DNA of 19,365 nucleotides from JAZOTK01 sp045534775 (lineage in GTDB: Bacteria; Bacillota; Clostridia; RUG12999), in contig JAZSKI010000056.1 of the NCBI GenBank assembly GCA_045534775.1, forward strand, positions 1 to 19,365. Reading direction: 5' to 3'. A model generated the notes under the pieces. The model was not told where the DNA came from. It did no database searches and saw nothing but the letters and a program-made list of their open reading frames with translations. Of the stretch, positions 15,996 through 19,365 are shown piece after piece; positions within the stretch are counted from its first letter, which is position 1; each line of letters starts with the position of its first letter. Position numbers and translations under genes: made by a program.

Positions 15996-16600
15996 ACATT
16001 CATAATGCAGTTATAGCGGTATCGGCGGTGAGTCCGAGACAATACCCTGCTTTGCAGATTCCCGAGGTGGCGTTCGCAGGCAGGTCAAATGTGGGAAAAT
16101 CCTCGTTTATAAATAAAATTTTAAACAGGAAAAAGCTTGCCAGAACAAGTGCTACACCGGGTAAAACCGCCCAGATAAATTTTTATAATATTGATAACAC
16201 CATTCATCTTGTGGATTTGCCCGGCTACGGCTATGCGGCTGTCTCTAAACAGGAAAAGAAAAAATGGGGCGAGATGATAGATACCTATCTTTCCGCCCGT
16301 CCCCAGCTTCGTCATACGATTTTATTGGTAGATGCAAGACATAAGCCTACCGCCGATGACAAAAATATGGCGGAATGGATAAGATATAACCACGGCTATC
16401 TCATAGCCTTTACCACAAAAACCGATAAACTGCCGAAAACCAAGGTTAATGACAATTTGCAGGTGATTTATGACACCCTTGCAATGACCGATGAGGATAT
16501 TTTAATTCCCTTTTCGGCAGAAACGGGCGAGGGCAGGGAGGATGCGTGGGAGCTTATTTCTCAGCTCTGCGAAGTGGAAAATCCCATAGATATGATATAA
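15992..16600 (+). CDS. ysxC: Ribosome biogenesis GTPase YsxC/EngB
   Basis: Essential GTPase for late assembly of the 50S ribosomal subunit in Bacillus (also called EngB or YihA). 202 residues. GTPase motifs are GRSNVGKSS (30-38, G1), TPGKT (55-59, G2), DLPGYGYA (75-82, G3), TKTD (142-145, G4) and SAE (175-177, G5). The G1 and G3 wording is specific to this subfamily. The start overlaps the previous gene as ATGA with GGAG just upstream, so it is the last gene of the fapR-fab transcription unit. A hairpin-rich intergenic element follows. Confidence 0.94.
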   Translation: MNIHNAVIAVSAVSPRQYPALQIPEVAFAGRSNVGKSSFINKILNRKKLARTSATPGKTAQINFYNIDNTIHLVDLPGYGYAAVSKQEKKKWGEMIDTYLSARPQLRHTILLVDARHKPTADDKNMAEWIRYNHGYLIAFTTKTDKLPKTKVNDNLQVIYDTLAMTDEDILIPFSAETGEGREDAWELISQLCEVENPIDMI

Positions 16601-16616
16601 AAAGTGGTGTTTACCA

Positions 16617-16686
16617 TAAGGGCTTCGCCCACCCCGACCCGAAATATGACCGCCTGCGGCACCTTCTGACAGAAGGGTTGCTTTTT
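16617..16686. repeat. Hairpin-rich intergenic element, possible operon terminator
   Basis: Three short palindromes in a row: GGGC-TTC-GCCC (16620-16630), CCG-CCTG-CGG (16650-16659) and CCTTCT-GAC-AGAAGG (16662-16676). The last is followed by GTTGCTTTTT, so it could act as a weak terminator for the fab-ysxC unit. Read on the minus strand the layout is AAAAAGC, a hairpin ending in GAAGG, TG, a second hairpin, then GGGGTGGG. This parallels the two elements near 18631 and 19219, suggesting a shared repeat family. No gene is seen in the element. Confidence 0.5.
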
Positions 16687-16728
16687 CAAATAATTCAATT
16701 AATCAATGTTTACAAGGGAGAAAAGAAT

Positions 16729-17475
16729 ATGCTTAACGAAAAGTTGTTGTTTCATTTGGGCTTTGACCCGAAAAAATACAGGGCAGATTTTGCCATTATG
16801 CCGGGTGACCCGGGCAGAGTGGAAAAAATAGCAAAATATCTGGATAATACCGAGCTTGTGGCCTTCAACAGAGAATATAAAACCGTTCTCGGAGAAATTG
16901 CGGGTAAAAGGGTTTTTGTAACCTCTACGGGTATAGGCGGACCTTCTGCCGCCATTGCCGTTGAAGAGCTGGCTTTGGCAGGAGTAAAAACCTTTATAAG
17001 AGTAGGAACCTGCGGCGCAATAAGCCCTGCCGTAGGCGGCGGTGACGTGGTTGTTGCAACCTCGGCGGTAAGGCAGGAAGGAACGGCTCTTCACTATGCA
17101 CCTCCCGAATACCCTGCAACAGCGGATTTTTCGGTAACGGTTGCGTTAAATGAAGCGGCTGAAAAATCAGGAGCGAAAACCTTTTGCGGCGTCGTTCAGT
17201 CAAAGGATTCCTTCTACGGTCAGCATTCCCCCGAAAGCTCGCCCGTATCGGGAGAGCTTATGAGCAAATGGGAAGCGTGGAAACGCCTTGGCGTTCTGGC
17301 ATCGGAAATGGAATGTGCCACCCTTTTCACCGTAGCCGCCTCAAAAGGGCTGAAATCAGGTGCAGTGCTTTCGGTATTCTGGAATCAGGAGAAAGAAGAG
17401 ACGGGAGAAGAAAAAACAGATACGGATACAGCAATTAAAATAGCGATAGAAGCCGTGAAAAATCTGAAGGAGTAA
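16729..17475 (+). CDS. udp: Uridine phosphorylase
   Basis: Nucleoside phosphorylase of the NP-I family, splitting uridine with phosphate to uracil and ribose-1-phosphate in pyrimidine salvage. 248 residues from ATG 16729, which has a GGGAG ribosome site; the longer frame from 16546 runs through ysxC and the repeat and is rejected. Motifs are MPGDPGRVEKIA (about 21-32), RVGTCGAISP (about 84-93), TSAVRQEGTALHYAPPEYPA (about 105-124), QSKDSFYGQHSPE and EMECATLF (about 188-195) in the base- and ribose-binding region. HYAPPEYPA closely follows the HFAPLEFPA of E. coli Udp as I recall it. Purine-specific relatives lack this wording, so uridine is likely but not proven. It stands alone after the repeat; no clear terminator follows. 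Confidence 0.85.
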   Translation: MLNEKLLFHLGFDPKKYRADFAIMPGDPGRVEKIAKYLDNTELVAFNREYKTVLGEIAGKRVFVTSTGIGGPSAAIAVEELALAGVKTFIRVGTCGAISPAVGGGDVVVATSAVRQEGTALHYAPPEYPATADFSVTVALNEAAEKSGAKTFCGVVQSKDSFYGQHSPESSPVSGELMSKWEAWKRLGVLASEMECATLFTVAASKGLKSGAVLSVFWNQEKEETGEEKTDTDTAIKIAIEAVKNLKE

Positions 17476-17601
17476 AAACCGCGGAAGCACAAAGCAAGGC
17501 CGGGAACAAGATTTATATGGTTGAATTTATTTCTGTTTTTCTTTAAAAATTCCGATGCGGATATATAAAATACAAAAAAATAAAATTTTTTCAAAAAAGT
17601 C

Positions 17602-17630
17602 TTGACAACTGCTTTAAAATCTGTTATAAT
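17602..17630 (+). promoter_or_regulatory. Consensus sigma-A promoter for the tRNA-Leu/tRNA-Gln pair
   Basis: TTGACA (17602-17607), a 17-base spacer and TATAAT (17625-17630), both perfect. Transcription would start near 17637, about 27 bases before mature tRNA-Leu. The 188-bp gap between udp and the tRNA holds this promoter, an AT-rich stretch, and no recognisable udp terminator. Confidence 0.88.
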
Positions 17631-17663
17631 ATATATCGTTGACTGCGTGAGTGGTTACGATAT

Positions 17664-17746
17664 GCGAAAGTGGCGGAATCGGCAGACGCGCACGTTTGAG
17701 GGGCGTGTGGGCAACCGTACGGGTTCAAGTCCCGTCTTTCGCACCA
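17664..17746 (+). tRNA. tRNA-Leu (anticodon GAG)
   Basis: The acceptor stem GCGAAAG pairs with CTTTCGC, followed by discriminator A and an encoded CCA (17744-17746). The anticodon arm is CACGT-TTGAGGG-GCGTG, with anticodon GAG at 17698-17700, reading CUC and CUU. The T arm ACGGG-TTCAAGT-CCCGT is perfect. A long variable arm (TGGGCAACCGT) makes it class II, as expected for leucine. The first of two tRNAs separated by five T residues. Confidence 0.95.
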
Positions 17747-17751
17747 TTTTT

Positions 17752-17825
17752 TGCCGGATTGTGTAAAGGTAGCACAGCAGACTCTGACTCTGTTTGTCTG
17801 GGTTCGAATCCTAGTCCGGCAGCCA
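17752..17825 (+). tRNA. tRNA-Gln (anticodon CTG)
   Basis: The acceptor stem TGCCGGA pairs with TCCGGCA, followed by discriminator G and an encoded CCA (17823-17825). The anticodon arm is GCAGA-CTCTGAC-TCTGT, with anticodon CTG at 17784-17786, reading CAG. The D arm contains AAAGGTAG and the T arm GGTTCGAATCC. It lies five bases after tRNA-Leu and is surely cotranscribed with it. Confidence 0.95.
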
Positions 17826-17857
17826 ACCGTTGATTTTGTGTGTCAACGGTTTTTTTT
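17825..17857 (+). terminator. Rho-independent terminator of the tRNA pair
   Basis: The stem AACCGTTGA (17825-17833) pairs with TCAACGGTT (17843-17851) around a nine-base loop and runs into eight T residues (17850-17857). The 5' arm begins at the last base of the tRNA-Gln CCA tail, so terminator and tRNA abut with no spacer. Confidence 0.9.
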
Positions 17858-17880
17858 ATTTTTACCGGGAGGGAAACAGT

Positions 17881-18567
17881 ATGATGTTGTCGCAAAAGGG
17901 TCATAGAAAAAGACTTAGAGAACGGTATCTCAAAAGCGGTTCGGACGGGTTTCTTTCCTATGAGTTGCTTGAGCTTTTACTTCAGTATGCAATTCCTATG
18001 AAAGATACGAAAGAGCTTGCGAAAGAATTATTGGCTAAATATGGCAGTTTGTCGGCAGTATTAAATCAAACACCCGATGCCTTGATGAGCGTTAAGGGCG
18101 TTGGTATCAGAACTGCCGTTTTTCTTAATCTGATTAAAGAAGTTCAAAAGCTTGCCGCCGTTAATGATGTCGGCTCGTCCCCTGTTATAACTACCGACAA
18201 CTGTATTAACCTGGCGAAGGCTTATCTCGATGGAGGGTCTCAGGAGCATTTTTACATTGCTCTTCTTGATAAAAGGCAAAAACTATTGTCGGTGTCTAAG
18301 CTGTCGGATGGAAGCTTAAACGCGGTAGATGTTAAAATCAACAGCTTTACAAACATCATTACAGCTTTTCCCGAAACACGCTTTATGGTTTTAATGCACA
18401 ACCATCCCTCGGGCAGTGCAAATCCGTCGGTTGAGGACTGTAACACAACCAACAAAATTGCACAGCTGCTCAGCACTTTTGATATAACTGTCCTTGACCA
18501 TATAATAGTAACTCCCGACAACTGTGTAAGCTTCAGAGAAAGAAATCTGCTGCCTGAGTATAGATGA
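17881..18567 (+). CDS. radC: RadC/JAMM-domain protein
   Basis: 228 residues from ATG 17881, which follows the ribosome site GGGAGGGAAACAGT; the frame extends upstream to 17830 only through the terminator. An N-terminal helix-hairpin-helix region (about 44-88, KYGSLSAVLNQTPDALMSVKGVG) precedes the metal-binding JAMM domain. That domain has LMHNHPSGSANPSVED, with His173, His175, Ser183 and Asp186. The family is widespread and often lies next to mobile DNA. Despite the gene name, a direct DNA-repair role has been questioned and the biochemical activity is unclear. It begins 24 bases after the tRNA terminator and no promoter is seen in the gap, so it may depend on read-through. Confidence 0.9.
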   Translation: MMLSQKGHRKRLRERYLKSGSDGFLSYELLELLLQYAIPMKDTKELAKELLAKYGSLSAVLNQTPDALMSVKGVGIRTAVFLNLIKEVQKLAAVNDVGSSPVITTDNCINLAKAYLDGGSQEHFYIALLDKRQKLLSVSKLSDGSLNAVDVKINSFTNIITAFPETRFMVLMHNHPSGSANPSVEDCNTTNKIAQLLSTFDITVLDHIIVTPDNCVSFRERNLLPEYR

Positions 18568-18582
18568 ATTCAGCTAAAAGGC

Positions 18583-18624
18583 TTGGCAAATATATTGTTC
18601 ACCGATTATAAGCTTTGATATACA
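18583..18624 (+). promoter_or_regulatory. Possible promoter(s) upstream of the P-loop kinase gene
   Basis: TTGGCA (18583-18588), 18 bases, TATAAG (18607-18612); and an overlapping alternative TTGTTC (18595-18600), 18 bases, TATACA (18619-18624) with an extended TGA. Either would place the left repeat element in the mRNA leader of the kinase-like gene. Confidence 0.4.
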
Positions 18625-18630
18625 AGGGAT

Positions 18631-18694
18631 AAAAAAGCCTTCCCCCCCCAAGGGGAAGGTGGGTTTTGTGAAACAAAACTCGGATGAGGTGGAA
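18631..18694 (+). repeat. Two-hairpin repeat element, left copy
   Basis: AAAAAAGC leads into hairpin 1 (CCTTCCCC at 18638-18645 with GGGGAAGG at 18652-18659). TG follows, then hairpin 2 (GTTTTGT at 18663-18669 with ACAAAAC at 18673-18679, loop GAA), then CGGATGAGGTGG. A run of eight C residues sits in hairpin 1. The terminal GAGGTGG is six bases before the ATG of the next gene and serves as its ribosome site. I recall similar elements scattered through gut Clostridia genomes but cannot check this here. Confidence 0.7.
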
Positions 18695-18696
18695 AA

Positions 18697-19218
18697 ATGA
18701 TAATATTAATTACAGGTGCATCACATACAGGTAAAACTGTTTTGGCACAGAAATTACTTGAAAAATATAAATATCCTTATCTGTCAATAGATCATTTGAA
18801 AATGGGATTGATTCGTAGCAAACAAACTGACCTTACGCCTATGAGTGAGGATGCAGAACTCACAAAGTATTTATGGCCTATTGTCCGTGAAATAATTAAA
18901 ACCGCTATAGAAAATAATCAAAATTTAATTGCAGAGGGATGTTATATTCCTTTTAATTGGGAAAAAGATTTTGAAAATGACTATCTTAAAAATATAAAAT
19001 ATTACTGTCTTGTAATGAGCCAAAACTATATCAAGAATCATTACAAAGATATAATAAAGTATGCGAGTGTGATTGAAAATCGTTTGAACGATGAAGATTA
19101 CACAATGAAAAGTGCTATTGAGGAAAACAGTTTAATTTTGGAACTGGCAGAAAAACATAATGTTCATTATATACTTATTGATGATGAATATAGCGTAAAT
19201 GTTGATTTAGAGTATTAA
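18697..19218 (+). CDS. P-loop NTPase, small-molecule/adenylate-kinase-like
   Basis: 173 residues with a Walker A motif at the N-terminus (GASHTGKT, 7-14). A short acidic motif (LSIDHLKMGLIRS, about 29-41) follows in the place where nucleoside and shikimate kinases bind substrate, and then AEGCYIPFNW (about 79-88). The overall pattern, size and C-terminal ILIDDEY resemble adenylate-kinase or 2-phosphoglycerate-kinase-like proteins, but the substrate is unknown. The gene is visibly richer in A and T than its neighbours, with AAA, ATA and TTA codons prominent. It sits between two inverted copies of a hairpin repeat, so recent acquisition is plausible. The ribosome site GAGGTGG belongs to the left repeat. 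Confidence 0.7.
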   Translation: MIILITGASHTGKTVLAQKLLEKYKYPYLSIDHLKMGLIRSKQTDLTPMSEDAELTKYLWPIVREIIKTAIENNQNLIAEGCYIPFNWEKDFENDYLKNIKYYCLVMSQNYIKNHYKDIIKYASVIENRLNDEDYTMKSAIEENSLILELAEKHNVHYILIDDEYSVNVDLEY

Positions 19219-19265
19219 CACCTGATCAGTCACTTCGTGACAGCTTCCCCCCCAAGTGGAAGCCT
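19219..19265 (-). repeat. Two-hairpin repeat element, right copy, inverted
   Basis: Read on the minus strand: hairpin 1 is GCTTCC (19263-19258) with GGAAGC (19248-19243), then TGTC..GAC hairpin 2 (GTCAC 19241-19237 with GTGAC 19233-19229, loop GAA), then TGATCAGGTG. The order and ends match the left copy (GAAGG-TG-hairpin-GGATGAGGTG), while the hairpin sequences differ with pairing kept. It begins one base after the kinase-like stop codon. A run of seven C residues mirrors the left copy. Confidence 0.65.
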
Positions 19266-19342
19266 CCGGAGAAAGCAAAATTTCTTGGTCTTAACTTCAC
19301 TGCGTAAACAGCTTCATCAATTTACATTATTGGAGGTATCCT

Positions 19343-19365
19343 ATGAAAATAGGGAATATTGAACC
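19343..19365 (+). CDS. Start of a gene cut by the window end, possibly a DusB-type tRNA-dihydrouridine synthase
   Basis: A strong ribosome site GGAGG (19332-19336) precedes ATG 19343, and the frame MKIGNIE runs to the window end. MKIGN(I/V)E is how many DusB-type tRNA-dihydrouridine synthases begin, which would make this a second Dus gene besides the one at 1443. Seven residues are too few to be sure. The 80 bases between the right repeat and this start show no clear promoter. Confidence 0.4.

Noticed and set aside
17549..17562. TCCG-ATG-CGGA mini-hairpin after udp as a terminator
   Set aside because: A four-base-pair stem with no following T-run cannot be supported as a terminator.
18631..19265. 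CRISPR array, integron attC sites or classical insertion sequence around the kinase-like gene
   Set aside because: There are only two repeat copies, inverted and with differing hairpins. No transposase, integrase or regular spacer pattern is present.

Overview
The window looks like the chromosome of an endospore-forming, low-to-mid GC gut-type Clostridia (Firmicutes/Bacillota). Pointers are a SpoIIE C-terminal phosphatase, a FapR-controlled type II fatty-acid operon that uses FabK, strong sigma-A-type promoters with 17-bp spacers, AGGAGG-type ribosome sites, and hairpin-rich intergenic repeats of a kind I recall from Oscillospiraceae/Lachnospiraceae genomes. Genus cannot be settled from the sequence. 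No stretch longer than 300 bases lacks a gene.

Left part (1-4880). The 3' end of spoIIE is followed by a 64-codon membrane-anchored protein of unknown role. A bidirectional terminator separates them from a convergent tRNA-dihydrouridine synthase gene on the minus strand. A divergent, near-consensus promoter then drives an OPT-family transporter and a tightly linked stand-alone PqqD-like protein, ending in an 18-bp hairpin terminator.

Middle (4880-16600). A minus-strand gene encodes an unusual two-domain protein: a xylose-isomerase-like TIM barrel fused to a full acyl-CoA synthetase/AMP ligase. It has its own promoter and shares an AT-rich 237-bp intergenic region with fapR. From a perfect-consensus promoter the plus strand carries fapR-plsX-fabH-fabK-fabD-fabG-acp-fabF-rnc-radical SAM (Elp3-like)-ysxC. 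Gaps are short or negative throughout, so this is probably one roughly 9-kb transcription unit. It makes the acyl-ACP starter and elongation machinery (FabH, FabD, FabF, FabG, FabK, ACP), sends acyl groups to phospholipid synthesis (PlsX), and carries RNA-processing and ribosome-assembly genes. fabZ and acetyl-CoA carboxylase genes are not in the window.

Right part (16600-19365). A hairpin-rich element separates ysxC from a uridine phosphorylase gene. A consensus promoter drives a tRNA-Leu(GAG)/tRNA-Gln(CTG) pair with a strong terminator abutting the tRNA-Gln CCA end, followed at once by radC. Then comes an AT-rich P-loop kinase-like gene bracketed by two inverted copies of a modular two-hairpin repeat. 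The left copy supplies the gene's Shine-Dalgarno sequence. The window ends in the first codons of what may be a second Dus gene.

The most interesting points are the TIM-barrel/acyl-CoA-ligase fusion, the OPT-PqqD pair, and the repeat-bracketed kinase cassette.
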